Below, piece after piece: positions 34,827-44,829 of a stretch of DNA of 64,000 nucleotides. A program made the translations under genes and the position numbers. Each line of letters begins with the position of its first letter. Positions within the stretch are counted from its first letter, which is position 1. Below the pieces are notes generated by a model. The model did not search any database and was not told where the DNA came from. It saw only the letters and a program-made list of their open reading frames with translations. Origin of the DNA: Congregibacter litoralis KT71 (GTDB lineage: Bacteria > Pseudomonadota > Gammaproteobacteria > Pseudomonadales > Halieaceae); NCBI RefSeq assembly GCF_000153125.2, contig NZ_CM002299.1:2479075-2543074 (forward strand), written 5' to 3'.

Positions 34827-37792
34827 TCAGTAGTACTCCCGGATGTACCCATAGGCCTTTTCAAACAGGTCTACGTCCTGGTGCAGTTTGTATCTAAACA
34901 AGGTCTTCCTTAGCGCCATTTTCACCTCTCGCTCACCCGCATTAGTACTCTGCCAGCCATCGAAGCGAACCATACGTACGATTTCATCAATGTCAGTCAC
35001 CACCCGCTCGACAATGATTGGTGTGTCTTCAGTCCGAGCCTCCTCAAACAGCTCGGTAAGAGCAGCTTTGCCGCGCTCGTCATCCTCTATCGGCGGCACC
35101 TCTCTTTCTGTCGCCACCACATCCTGAGCGAGCTTGAGCATTTCCTTCAGAAATTCGACGCTGACCAGAAGACCTTGCTCGTGGCGGTTCTTTAGATCTT
35201 CCAATCGTTCCGCAAGAGCCTTGAATCGAGAGTCATGCTGGTGACTCCGCAGCCTCTTGGAGACTTTGATCTCTATCTCCTTCGACTGCTTCCCGGGATC
35301 GGGAGCTCCAAGCACAGCCTCAAGCAGCTCAGCATCAACCACCAATGTGTCTAGGTCGTCTCGCACCGCGTCCACGTGGACGTTTTCATGAATTAGCTCA
35401 ATGGTCTTCGCGCCCAACTGATGCCATAGCAGCTTGCCTGTAGTGGAGACGGGTTTAACGGATTCGTACACTTGAACGAGCCAACGGTAATCCGCCTCAT
35501 AGCCACCCAACATAGAGTCCGGAGAAATAGCTTCCCACAAACGTGCCATATAGCTCACGTCCTGTGCGAAGCGATCACGAATGTCGTTATTTGGCAGGCA
35601 CTCCTGAGCAACCATAAGACCCTCGTAACCGGCCAGTGTTCTATCTATGCCCGGGAAGTACTCCAAACACTTTTGGATAGCCGGAAGCAGCGAATCCTTG
35701 AGCTCAGATATATTGGAAACTACGCGTGTGATGCCCTCCTCATCGAACTGGATGGCCTGTGCCACATCGTCAAAAATTCCAAGGTAATCGACTATCAGTC
35801 CGTGAGTCTTTTGCTGCCCATACGGACGGTTAGTGCGACAGATCGCCTGTAGCAGGGTGTGATCCCTCAATGGGCGATCGAGGTACATAGTCTGCAATAT
35901 TGGTGCATCAAAGCCCGTGAGCAGCTTGGAGGTGACAATAACAATCTTCAACGGGTCGGTTGGGTCTCGAAACCGATCAAGTAGTTTCCCCTCCGCATCC
36001 CGATCCCGCCGATATGGTGCGTACTCATCTTCACCGCTATTTACTGACATTACGACGTCAGAGGCCTCTGGCGGGAGATATTGGTCAAGCGCCTCTTGTA
36101 GAGGAGGCAACTCTCACGATCGAAGGTAACAACCTGCGCACCAAAGCCGTTTGGGGACACCTTCTCCTGAAAGTGCTGAGCGATGTCGGCACACACCGCT
36201 TGAACGCGGTCAGGAGATTTGAGCAATATCGCCATCTTTGCTGCGTGTTTACCGAGCTGATCTCGCTCCTCGTCGGTGAGGTGAGCGGTTAGCGCCCCAA
36301 ACTCCTCGTCAATTTGTTCTTGATCAACATGAAGATCAACCAGTCTTGGCTCAAAATGCAGCTCCTTGGTAGCGCCGTCTCGAATGGAGTCCTCGAAACC
36401 ATAGCGGCTCATGTAGCCGTTGGCATCTTCATCAGCCCCGAAGGCGTAGAAGGTGTTTTTATCAGCTCGGTTAATCGGTGTACCTGTTAGGCCAAAGAGA
36501 AATGCATTGGGCAGAGCGTCGCGCATTTTGCGCCCAAGGTCCCCCTCTTGAGTTCGATGAGCCTCGTCTACTAACACCACGATATTGTCTCGATCGTTTA
36601 GTACACCATCTGCCTCACCGAACTTGTGGATCGTGGTGATGATAATTTTACGCACGTCCTTACCAAGGAGATCCCGCAGATTCTCACGGCTATCGGCCTT
36701 TACGAGATTTGCGGCGTCATTGGCATAGAAAGTCCCACTGATCTGACTATCAAGATCGATACGGTCAACAACGATCATCACCGTCGGATTCTTAAGTGCT
36801 GGATGCAGGCGCAGTTTGCGGGAAGCGAACAGCATTAGAAGAGATTTTCCAGATCCCTGAAAATGCCAGATCAGGCCCTTTTTTGTACGTCCCCCCACCA
36901 CGCGTTCGACGAGCTTGTTCGTGCCTTCGTACTGCTGATAGCGCGCGATGATCTTGATGCGCTGCTTGCCTTTGTGCGTCGCATACGAACTGAAGTTCGC
37001 CAGCAAGTCGAGGATGACCTGCGGTCGCAGCATCGAGATGACGGCCTTTTCGACCCCTCCCATCGAAGGTAGAGACTCTTCATCCTCCAGCCGCCACGGG
37101 CCCCAGAATTCTACAGGCATCCGAATCGAGCCGTAACGGTACTCCTTACCCTCGGTGGCGATAGAGAATGCGTTCGGCACGAAAAGCTCAGGCACGTTGC
37201 GCTCGTAGTCATCGTGTACCTGCAGCGCCCCATCGAGCCAGCTCTGGCTGGAACGGACAGGGGTCTTCGCCTCGATCAGCACCAATGGCATTCCGTTAAT
37301 GAGAAGGATGAGGTCGGGACGTTTCTCAGTCTTGCCGGCACGGAAGGTGTATTGCTGGGTGACAACGTAATGGTTCTGCTCGAGGTCATCGAAATCGATG
37401 AGCTTGATGGTGACGTGCTCGCCATTCTCGCCGAAGGGCATCGACTTTTCACCCGTGAGCCAGGCAGCGAACTCCTCATTGGCCTTGACTAGGCCGTCGC
37501 TGCGGACGCCCATGATGATCGCCCGCAGCCGATAGAGCACGTCGTCGACGCGATCGGGCTGGGCGGCGATGGTGGGGTTCAGGCGGATAAGGGCCTCGCT
37601 GAGATAATCCTCGACAAGTGCTTCCTGGGGCTGGCGGGGGAGGTTCTCGTAGGAGAGGTAGTGCCAGCCGAGGCCGGAGATTTGGCCGGAACGGCGAGCG
37701 AGGCCGGGACCGACTGCGGTGTGATGCGTAACTCCACCGCAGAGCAGGTCGCGGATAAAGGCTTCGACGGTGTTGGCTTCGTTGAATGTCAT
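34827..37792 (-). pseudogene. hsdR: Type I restriction endonuclease subunit HsdR, frameshifted
   Basis: The frame from the ATG at 37792 (MTFNEANTVEAF) and a second frame starting near 36110 together give one HsdR of about 988 residues. They join at about 36094, where one base appears missing after Lys (TACAAGAGGCG read against the expected TACAAG-GAGGCG). The N-terminal part holds the nuclease motif RPDLILL...VLIEAK (Asp160, Glu174, Lys176), the Walker A FQGSGKS (311-318), the DEAH box VDEAHR (409-412) and LTGTP. The C-terminal helicase part and a helical tail are intact in the second frame. The start overlaps the hsdS stop by 4 nt. The restriction subunit is probably inactive unless the indel is a sequence error. 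Confidence 0.9.
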
Positions 37793-38985
37793 CGCGCCAA
37801 GCTTCCGTAAACTACCTGCCCAGCAAGTTCCCTTGCTACCTGCAGTCGCGCAATGGCCCATCTCCGGGAGGAATCGGCCACGGTAAGTAGTTCTACGACT
37901 TCTTTCTGATAGCCAATGGGAGGGAGCGGCACTAACACTCGTTTTAGATTTGATGCATTGATGTTGGCTTGGCTCACCCCTCGGGTCGCGAACGACATGA
38001 CCTGACGCCTTCCGATAGGTGCTCGCAGGAAGGCAGAGAGATACTCAGGCGACAAACGGTCAATATCGGTTTTCAGACGAATCAGGTAGGAAGCGAAAAC
38101 GAAATCGCCGGGCAAGTCATAGACGCCGGTACGACCGACCAGCTCATAGCTGTTCGTTCGATTAAAGAGCACATCACCGGAAACGAGCCGGTAGGTCTCG
38201 AAGTCAGAATCTGACAGGTCCAGATACTTCAGGTCATCAGCAGTTGCTTTGCCATCCTCGAGGTTCATCATGCGAAGAATCGGATACTGCCCTTTACCGT
38301 GCAGGCTCTCCGAAAGACCGTACTGCGCAGCGGTCAGAAGCTCGCCGAGAGGAACTAGGTTCCAGCCATTAAAATAGCGACCAACACGCTCATGGTAGGT
38401 AGTTGCTCCAAGTGTGGCACCCCTCATCCGGTGGTCAACGAGCGAGTCACGGCTTGAGGTGCCGCGTTCCGAGAGATCGTAGAGAGCGTTCTGGTATCGC
38501 TCTGCGGCGCTCAGCAACTGTACAATCCGCCGCTGCTCCTGCAGGGGTGGGAGGGCGAACTCTTCCTTCGCAAGATCGCGCCAGTTGATGGTCGGTGATA
38601 GACCTCCAACCGAGATCTTAACGGCACGATTCATGAAAATTTCGCTCTGCATAAAGAATGGTAGAAAATCTTCCAGGACTACGTCCGTCTTGGGTCGCAG
38701 GACCATCGCGTGCGCAGAGCAAATCCCGTCAAAGTCCGCTACGCAGAGCTTTCGTTGATAAGCGCGCCGCTTCCCAAAGATGATGTCGCCAGACTTGAAG
38801 AGGATCTTGCTGGACTCAACTTCACTTGTTTCACCCCAGCGCCGAATCTTCAGTGACTCGGGATCAATGTGCTCAAGACCGACATACCGATCCACGTCCG
38901 CCTCGGCGGGGTCGACCTTTTCCTTGACCTGAACAGCCATCTGGTCGAAGCGGAACAACTGGGTTTGCTCGAATGTCTCAAGCAT
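37789..38985 (-). CDS. hsdS: Type I restriction-modification specificity subunit HsdS
   Basis: 398 residues. Two target-recognition domains, each followed by a conserved helical region: LPPLQEQRRIVQLLSAAERYQ (about 150-170) and LPPIGYQKEVVELLTVADSS (about 356-375). It recognises the two halves of the split target site for the MTase and the nuclease. The start at 38985 overlaps the hsdM2 stop by 8 nt, and the stop overlaps the hsdR start by 4 nt. The target sequence cannot be read from the protein. Confidence 0.92.
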   Translation of the reverse strand: MLETFEQTQLFRFDQMAVQVKEKVDPAEADVDRYVGLEHIDPESLKIRRWGETSEVESSKILFKSGDIIFGKRRAYQRKLCVADFDGICSAHAMVLRPKTDVVLEDFLPFFMQSEIFMNRAVKISVGGLSPTINWRDLAKEEFALPPLQEQRRIVQLLSAAERYQNALYDLSERGTSSRDSLVDHRMRGATLGATTYHERVGRYFNGWNLVPLGELLTAAQYGLSESLHGKGQYPILRMMNLEDGKATADDLKYLDLSDSDFETYRLVSGDVLFNRTNSYELVGRTGVYDLPGDFVFASYLIRLKTDIDRLSPEYLSAFLRAPIGRRQVMSFATRGVSQANINASNLKRVLVPLPPIGYQKEVVELLTVADSSRRWAIARLQVARELAGQVVYGSLAR

Positions 38986-40483
38986 CGCGAGCCTCCTCGG
39001 CTATAACGCCATCGAGCAACTCGACGAGGGAGTCCATCTCAGCCCAGAAGTCCCGACCATTGGCTTCGAATGACGCCCATGATGCAGGCAGATCCGCTCT
39101 ACCTTTCCCAACGTCATGCGGGGTGACCTTCTCGACGTACTTGGGAATCGAGAGGTCGCCGTTCTTGGCTAGTACCTCCTCGGTTGTCGCTACAAAGGTG
39201 AAGCCGGGGTTATCTGCGAAATCTCGGTATGCTCAAGGATTCTGGCTTGGTGTTCCGGTTTCAGAAAGCTCTGGGCTTCTCGCGGGCCACGTCATTGAGC
39301 GCATTGATGAAGAGGATCTTTCCTCTTCGCTCAGAGAGTTTCGACGTGCGGCAAATCAGCACGCAGGCTTCCATTGGCGAGTTGTAGAACAGGTTTGGTC
39401 CAAGCCCGAGAACACACTCCAGCAGGTCTGCCTCGATGAGCTTAGTCCGCATATCGGCCTCTTCGTTCCGGAAAAGCACGCCGTGCGGAAAGAGAATCGC
39501 GCAGCGCCCTGTCTGGGGGTCCATGCTCTTCAGGATGTGCTGGAAGAAGGCGTAGTCGGCGCGGCCCTGCGGCGGCGTGCCGAGGAAGTTGCGGCCCCAT
39601 TGATCGCTCTGCCAGGCTACGCGATTCCACTTCTTGATGGAGTACGGCGGATTGGCGAGGACTACATCGAAGGTCTTGAGCCGATCGCCCTCGATCAGAG
39701 CCGGTTCGTGCAGCGTGTTGCCGCTGCGGATGTCGAAATCGGACACGCCATGCAGCACCAGGTTCATGCGAGCGATGGCCGCGGTAATGTTGATGAGCTC
39801 CTGCCCGTAGAGGCCCATGGTGCGGGTATCGCCGCTGGTACGTTTCACCTCGGCCAGGCAGGAAATGAGCATGCCGCCGGTGCCGCAGGTCGGGTCGTAG
39901 ATGATCTCGCCCGCCTTGGGCTCGAGCATCTGCGCCATCAGGTGCACGAGCGTACGGTTGGTGTAGAACTCCTGCGCAGTGTGGCCGCTGTCGTCGGCGA
40001 ACTGCTTGATGAGGTACTCGTAGCCGTTGCCGAGCTCATCCTCGGGCACATTGGCGAGGCTCAGCGTGTGCTTTGAGAAATGCTCGATAAGGTTTTTGAG
40101 CGTCTCGTCAGGCATCTGGGCCTTGTCGGTCCAGGCGGCGTTGCCGAAGACGCCCTCCAGCCGCTGCGGGTTGGCGGCCTCGATGGCCTGGTAGGCGTTC
40201 AGCAGGGCCCGGCCGACATCGCGTGAGGCATTGCGGGCGCCTTTCCAATGAGCGCCTTCGGGAATCGTGAAACGGTCGTTGGCGGTGGCTGTCGCATAGC
40301 CTTCGTCCTGGGAGTCCTCGAAGGCTTCGCGGTAGTCCTCATCCCAGACATCCGAGAGACGCTTGAAGAAGAGCAGCGGGAAGATGTACTGCTGTAGTCG
40401 CTGGCATCAATCAGTCCGCGCAGCAACGTGGCAGCGTCCCAGAGGTAGGACTCGAGCTCCTTCTGTAAGAGGTGGTGGCTCAT
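38978..40483 (-). pseudogene. hsdM: Second type I methyltransferase subunit HsdM2, three frameshifts
   Basis: Conceptually a 502-residue N6-adenine methyltransferase subunit, starting MSHHLLQKELESYLWDAATL (ATG at 40483) and ending EEARDA just before hsdS. The frame is broken three times by single missing bases: about 40393 (TACAGCAG for TACAAGCAG), about 39275 (AAGCCCAG for AAGGCCCAG) and about 39232 (GAGCATAC for GAGGCATAC). The total length returns to a multiple of three. The SAM-binding DPTCGTGGM and catalytic NPPY (VLANPPYSIKKW) motifs are intact in the middle frame. It differs clearly from HsdM1 (40965). Inactive as written unless the indels are errors. Confidence 0.88.
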
Positions 40484-40974
40484 CAATCGCTCCGTTCCTT
40501 TATTCGTGTTTTGAGGCGTGAATCCAAATCGTCACCATTCTTTAGGGTGAATTCGCGTAGCTTCTCTCCGCTGGTTAGAAATAACTCAATCGCCTCGTGA
40601 GCTTTTCCATCGCTAACGGTCCCATTGCCATGTACAACTCGACCACGTACTGCCATAGCGTTGTCTTTAATCGAGGTTAGCTTGCCGAGAACCGTCCCAA
40701 GTGCGGCTTGCCTGAATCGTGGCTGGACCTCTCTCCTCCAAATTGAAAGATAACCCTCGCGGTTACCTCGATCACTTATCGAGTAAACCTGTTCAAGCTG
40801 CTCACGAAGGGCGCTAGTTGGAGATTGACCAAGTTTCAATATCGTCCGTTTAAGCATCCACTCAAAAGGAACAGCAGCAATAATGACTGCCGTTGTCGGA
40901 TCTTTCTCGCCGATTTTGCGGATCTTGGCTTCACGCCTTTCGCTGCCGAAGCTAACGGAAAACATCAGATCCAA
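40483..40974 (-). CDS. HEPN-like protein between two hsdM genes, unknown function
   Basis: 163 residues, alpha-helical, without signal or membrane segment. It has the R-x4-H pattern of HEPN ribonucleases near residue 110 (Arg110-Gly-Arg-Val-Val-His115 in VRGRVVHGNG), in a helical context like abortive-infection HEPN proteins. It overlaps the hsdM1 stop by 10 nt and meets the hsdM2 start at its stop (TGATG), so it is translated as part of the RM operon. HEPN RNases inside type I RM operons are known, for example the PrrC anticodon nuclease, which is unlike this protein in size. The family is not certain; it could be a non-enzymatic HEPN antitoxin or regulator. Confidence 0.6.
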   Translation of the reverse strand: MDLMFSVSFGSERREAKIRKIGEKDPTTAVIIAAVPFEWMLKRTILKLGQSPTSALREQLEQVYSISDRGNREGYLSIWRREVQPRFRQAALGTVLGKLTSIKDNAMAVRGRVVHGNGTVSDGKAHEAIELFLTSGEKLREFTLKNGDDLDSRLKTRIKERSD

Positions 40975-42458
40975 CCACCGTCATTGAGAACGTTCCGAAG
41001 ATGGTCTTCGGCGGAGCGCGCTTCGGTGAGTGCTTCCTTGAACGCAGCGACGGCCTCGGGCAGTAGCGGAATGTCCTCGCCGATTGGCGGCAGGACGTAG
41101 CGGGAGATGTTGAGCGTCCAGCCTTCGTCCTTAATCTCATCGACAGCGACGACTTTCGCGCGGTCCTCGACATCCTCAAAGGCCTGGAACCACTTGACGA
41201 TCTGCTCGCCGTGCTTCGAGTCGAGGAAGTTCTGGGCGCGGCCCTTTCGGAAGAGGCTCGAAGCGTCGATGATGAGCACCTTATTCTTTCGCTCGGCGGG
41301 CTTCTTGCGGCGGAGGATCACGACGCAGCCGGCGAGACCAGTGCCGTAGAAGAGGTTCGGCGCGAGGCCTATGACAGCTTCGATCAGGTCCTCCCTGAGC
41401 AAGACTTCGCGAATCTTGCCTTCGGCGCTCTTGCGAAAGAGCGCGCCCTGCGGGAGGACAACGGCCATTCGGCTGCCTCTGCCCTGGGCCATCGATGCGA
41501 TCATGTGCTGGACGAAGGCGTAATCACCGTAGCTGTCCGGGGGCATGCCGTACTGCGCTCGGCCCCAGGGGTCGTTCTCCCAGACCTCGCGTCCCCATTC
41601 CTTGAGCGAGAACGGTGGATTGGCGATCACGCAGTCGAAGGTAGCGAGGCCGCCAGCACCGTCGGTGAAGGCGGGATCGCGGAGAGTGTCCTCGCGTGCG
41701 ACCTGAAAGTCCTCGATGCCATGGAGGACGAGGTTCATCCGGGCGACCGAGGAGGTCGTGAGGTTCTTCTCCTGGCCGTAGATCTTGCCGAAGAAAGTGC
41801 GCGGATCGCCGCCGTTTCTCTTCACATGGTCGATGGCGGCGAGCAGCATGCCGCCGGTGCCGCAGGCAGGGTCGTAGATCGACTCGCCTTCTTTGGGGTC
41901 GAGGATCTCGACCATCATGCGAACCACGCTACGGGGCGTGTAGAATTCTCCGGCCTTGTTGCGTCGGTTGACGTCGGCGAACTTGCCGACGAGGTGCTCG
42001 TAGGCATCACCGAGGATGTCGGTGTCTACAGAGTTATTGCCGAGTTTTATCGAAGAGAAACCCTCGATCAGGTCCTTGAGGAGCTCGTCGGTGAACTTCT
42101 CCTTGTTGCCCCAGTCGGCGGCACCGAAGATGCGGTAGAGCGTGTCGGGGTTGGCGCGCTCGATCTCCTGCATGGCGTGTTTGAGGGCGGCTCCGACATT
42201 CTGAGCGGTGCCGCGAACGTCGTTCCAGTGACACCCCTCGGGGACCTGGAAACGATGCATTTCTTGATAGAGACTGGGGTCGGGGTCTCCGAAAAGCTCA
42301 GATGCCTCGGCAGTCTCTTCGTCCCAGCAGTCGCTAATTCGCTTGAAGAATAGGAGTGGTAGGATGTAGCCCTTCCAGTCTGTCCGGTCAACTGCAGAGC
42401 CGCGGAGGGTATTGGCGGCCTCCCAGAGCGTGGATTTTAGATTTGAAGATTGACTCAT
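40965..42458 (-). CDS. hsdM: Type I restriction-modification methyltransferase subunit HsdM1
   Basis: 497 residues, intact. The N-terminal helical domain (MSQSSNLKSTLWEAANTLRG) is followed by the catalytic N6-adenine methyltransferase domain with the SAM motif DPACGTGGM (about 196-204) and catalytic NPPF (280-283). The C-terminal helices are complete. It starts the operon hsdM1 - HEPN-like - hsdM2 - hsdS - hsdR. Since hsdM2 is broken, this is the only full methyltransferase subunit for the single HsdS; whether it pairs with it is unknown. Confidence 0.93.
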   Translation of the reverse strand: MSQSSNLKSTLWEAANTLRGSAVDRTDWKGYILPLLFFKRISDCWDEETAEASELFGDPDPSLYQEMHRFQVPEGCHWNDVRGTAQNVGAALKHAMQEIERANPDTLYRIFGAADWGNKEKFTDELLKDLIEGFSSIKLGNNSVDTDILGDAYEHLVGKFADVNRRNKAGEFYTPRSVVRMMVEILDPKEGESIYDPACGTGGMLLAAIDHVKRNGGDPRTFFGKIYGQEKNLTTSSVARMNLVLHGIEDFQVAREDTLRDPAFTDGAGGLATFDCVIANPPFSLKEWGREVWENDPWGRAQYGMPPDSYGDYAFVQHMIASMAQGRGSRMAVVLPQGALFRKSAEGKIREVLLREDLIEAVIGLAPNLFYGTGLAGCVVILRRKKPAERKNKVLIIDASSLFRKGRAQNFLDSKHGEQIVKWFQAFEDVEDRAKVVAVDEIKDEGWTLNISRYVLPPIGEDIPLLPEAVAAFKEALTEARSAEDHLRNVLNDGGWI

Positions 42459-42975
42459 TCGTTATAACTGGCCCCAAAGCTAGACCTAGAACCTGGGTGG
42501 CAGGTTCCAACAAGCTGAATTTTATAGAATTTTCGGACACATAATACATCTTTGTACCCCCCGGGAATGCACAGCGAAGCTTTAAAATCAGCAATTACTA
42601 TCCAGAGTATCAGCCACGAACTAGGGTAGGTGTAGGGTCAGGAGCCCGTTACCCTTATATTGAGGCCGCCCTACGATGCAATTAAGTTCACTGGACGCGG
42701 CGTGCGCTAATACCCTTGGTATGCCTGAAAGGCAGTGCCAGCGACGTCCCTTGTGCTCCCGGGGGCGCTATTGGGGGTACATGAAACAACCGCTGAATGG
42801 AATTTTTATACCTATCGATACGATAGCGTTATTTTTCAGTTGACGCCGCCAGAACGCACCTTCTGCCGGCGCAAGCTTCACTCCAGATCAGACAATAATG
42901 CAGAGTTGTTCTCGATACTCCGACATGGCTTAATAAAGATCGATCCCTTTCAAGCGCCTGCGTTTTGGAGCGGCC
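42459..42975. other. Intergenic region upstream of the hsd operon
   Basis: About 515 bp between the hsdM1 start and the small plus-strand gene. It must hold the promoter of the hsd operon in its left part; an AT-rich stretch reading TATAAAAT on the minus strand (about 42515-42525) is a possible -10 but no clear -35 pairs with it. Nothing else is recognised. Confidence 0.35.
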
Positions 42976-43194
42976 ATGAACCAAGTCATCAGGAATACGC
43001 TAGTCGGCACATTAACCGTCATTCGCCTAGGCTTTGACCTGCTACGTGAGGGTCTCGCGCTGCTCGCCAGCGTACCAGAGTCCACACTTGGGCAAGACGC
43101 CCTGAGCAGCGCGGTGCGCGGTGGCGAGTTAAATTACCGAACCGGCGAACTAGACGACGGTACCGATGCTGCCGGCTGGTACGAAAGAGACTAA
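42976..43194 (+). CDS. Small hypothetical protein
   Basis: 72 residues from an ATG with a GGAG ribosome binding site 6 nt upstream. The N-terminal third is weakly hydrophobic (TVIRLGFDLLREGLALLA) and could be a membrane-associated amphipathic helix; the rest is acidic. It converges on and overlaps the traG stop by 4 nt. I do not recognise it; a small element protein is likely. It is the only plus-strand gene in the right part of the element. Confidence 0.45.
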   Translation: MNQVIRNTLVGTLTVIRLGFDLLREGLALLASVPESTLGQDALSSAVRGGELNYRTGELDDGTDAAGWYERD

Positions 43195-44758
43195 CGTGCC
43201 TTCCCTTTTGTTAGCGCCATCTTACCGATACTTCCTCCCTGGTTTCCCGCATCCTGCGCGGGAGCCTTAATGGGATTCGATGCAGATTCGATCGACCTGC
43301 CCACTTGTACCCCCGCCCACGCCATCATTCCGCTCCACAACAATGGCAACCCTAAATACAGGCTTGTGGTGATCATGTTGAGCAGCATGCGCTTTGCATC
43401 GTGTTCGCCGGGGTTAGCGAAGATCTGAAGGAAGGTGTTCGCGTCTGGGTACATCGACAAAATCAGGTTCTGATCCACCCACAGGGCCAAATACCACAGC
43501 ACGCTCCAGAACTTGACCGTGCAGATTGCCATGGCACCCACGACCATCATTGATAGCGAGTAGCGGGACAGCACTACTATCATCGGTAGCAAGGCGTAAA
43601 TGCCGAGCAACATCAACGCCTGAACCATCGGCAGCGACTGCAGGACAGCGGTCATGGTTACTGAGAAGAGCGCCGAAGCAGTCACCACCCCTCCCCCGGC
43701 TAAACCGCCCTTGATCATGTTCTGGACGGAGCCGAACCAGGCGGTACTCGTCGTATTACGCGCAACAAGCTCATTGCTTGACCACGACGGCGGCGCACTG
43801 GCCAGCACAGCTCGTACCACGGCATCTTCCTGTTGTTCGCTTGCCAGCGTCGGAGCTACGGCGACCACAAGACCGGATAAGCCGGCCGAAGTCGCATCGG
43901 CCTCGTCGATCAACTTCAGGCGAAGGCCTTGGGTATTGTCTTCCCACCACTGCTTGCATACAGGCTTTCCCCAGGTGGGCGGCGAGGCAGGGTCGTACTC
44001 GGTGTCGCGGACTGGATCGTAGGCCCAACCAGATATCTGTCTCGACGGACGCTGAGTGTCGTAATAGCCGGGCGTCTTGCGATAAACGTGCGAGCCCATC
44101 CAGTCGGGGTCATCATTCCCATAGTTAGTGAGAATTGCGGCCACCGACGGTATTGCTGGCCTTTCTGCCTGATATTTCGATCGCGCAGGGACATAGCACT
44201 CACTGAAGAAGTCGCTAACCTCCTGACGAAGGCGCGGGTCGGCGATTGTGGCAAGTCGCGCCTGTTGCTCGTAGGTCCGCAGGTCGCTGGCCGTGGGCAA
44301 TCCCTCGACCACCGCGTGAGTAAATCCCGAACTCATCGCCAACACGGCATACCACCACACTGGAATGTTGACGGTCGCGGGTGACCCGGTGAATCCGGTT
44401 ACACCGTAGGTACTTTCTGGCGCAGCGACTGTCGCAGTCCCAGGCGTCGGAGCAACCAGCGTAGGGTGTGGGTCGTAGCTCAGGGTGCCGGCATTAAGCG
44501 GTGTCAGCGCCGCCGGCTGCCCCGCCAGTACGACGACAAACAGCGCGAGGAACAGTTCTATCTCCATACGTCGCAAGGAGAGAGGCCCGTGACCGTACCG
44601 AACTCGCCGCCCTCCGCAGGTTCACGCCAGTTATCGATCAGGATCCCCAGAAACGGCAAATAGACAATCCCGGTGCCGACAAGTACGTCCCACAGCACGC
44701 CGTAGAAGGCCCAACCGAACAAGGTCGTGAACAGCTCTAGATAGCTGTCGACACTCAC
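43191..44758 (-). pseudogene. TraG-like conjugation mating-pair protein, frameshifted
   Basis: Conceptually a membrane protein of about 522 residues, homologous to the TraG N-terminal domain proteins that end the transfer operon of GI/MPF-G elements. The N-terminal piece (GTG at 44758, MSVDSYLELFTTLFGWAFYGVLWDVLVGTG) ends at a TAG near 44558. The rest of the protein is in another frame from about 44576 (LRRMEIELFLALFVVVLAG). One base must be added or removed near 44577-44583. The C-terminal half has the hydrophobic segments typical of TraG. The start overlaps the stop of the small gene cut by IS3 (GTGA), so both were coupled. Confidence 0.8.
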
Positions 44759-44796
44759 GTACTGTCGCCCGAGATCACAGCTTGAAACTGACTAAG
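44755..44796 (-). pseudogene. C-terminal remnant of the small membrane protein cut by the IS3 element
   Basis: If the IS3 element and one AAG duplication are removed, the frame entering from 46068 continues here as SQFQAVISGDST and stops at TGA (44757-44755), which overlaps the traG GTG start. This shows the gene was whole before the insertion. The fragment alone is not expressed as a protein. Confidence 0.75.
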
Positions 44797-44829
44797 TGGG
44801 GTCGGTCGGTTTTCGTAGAGTCCACCGGC

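Noticed and set aside
34827-42458. BREX, DISARM or type III restriction system
   Set aside because: The genes have HsdM, HsdS and HsdR motifs and order; no PglZ, BrxC, DrmA or Mod/Res-type genes are present.
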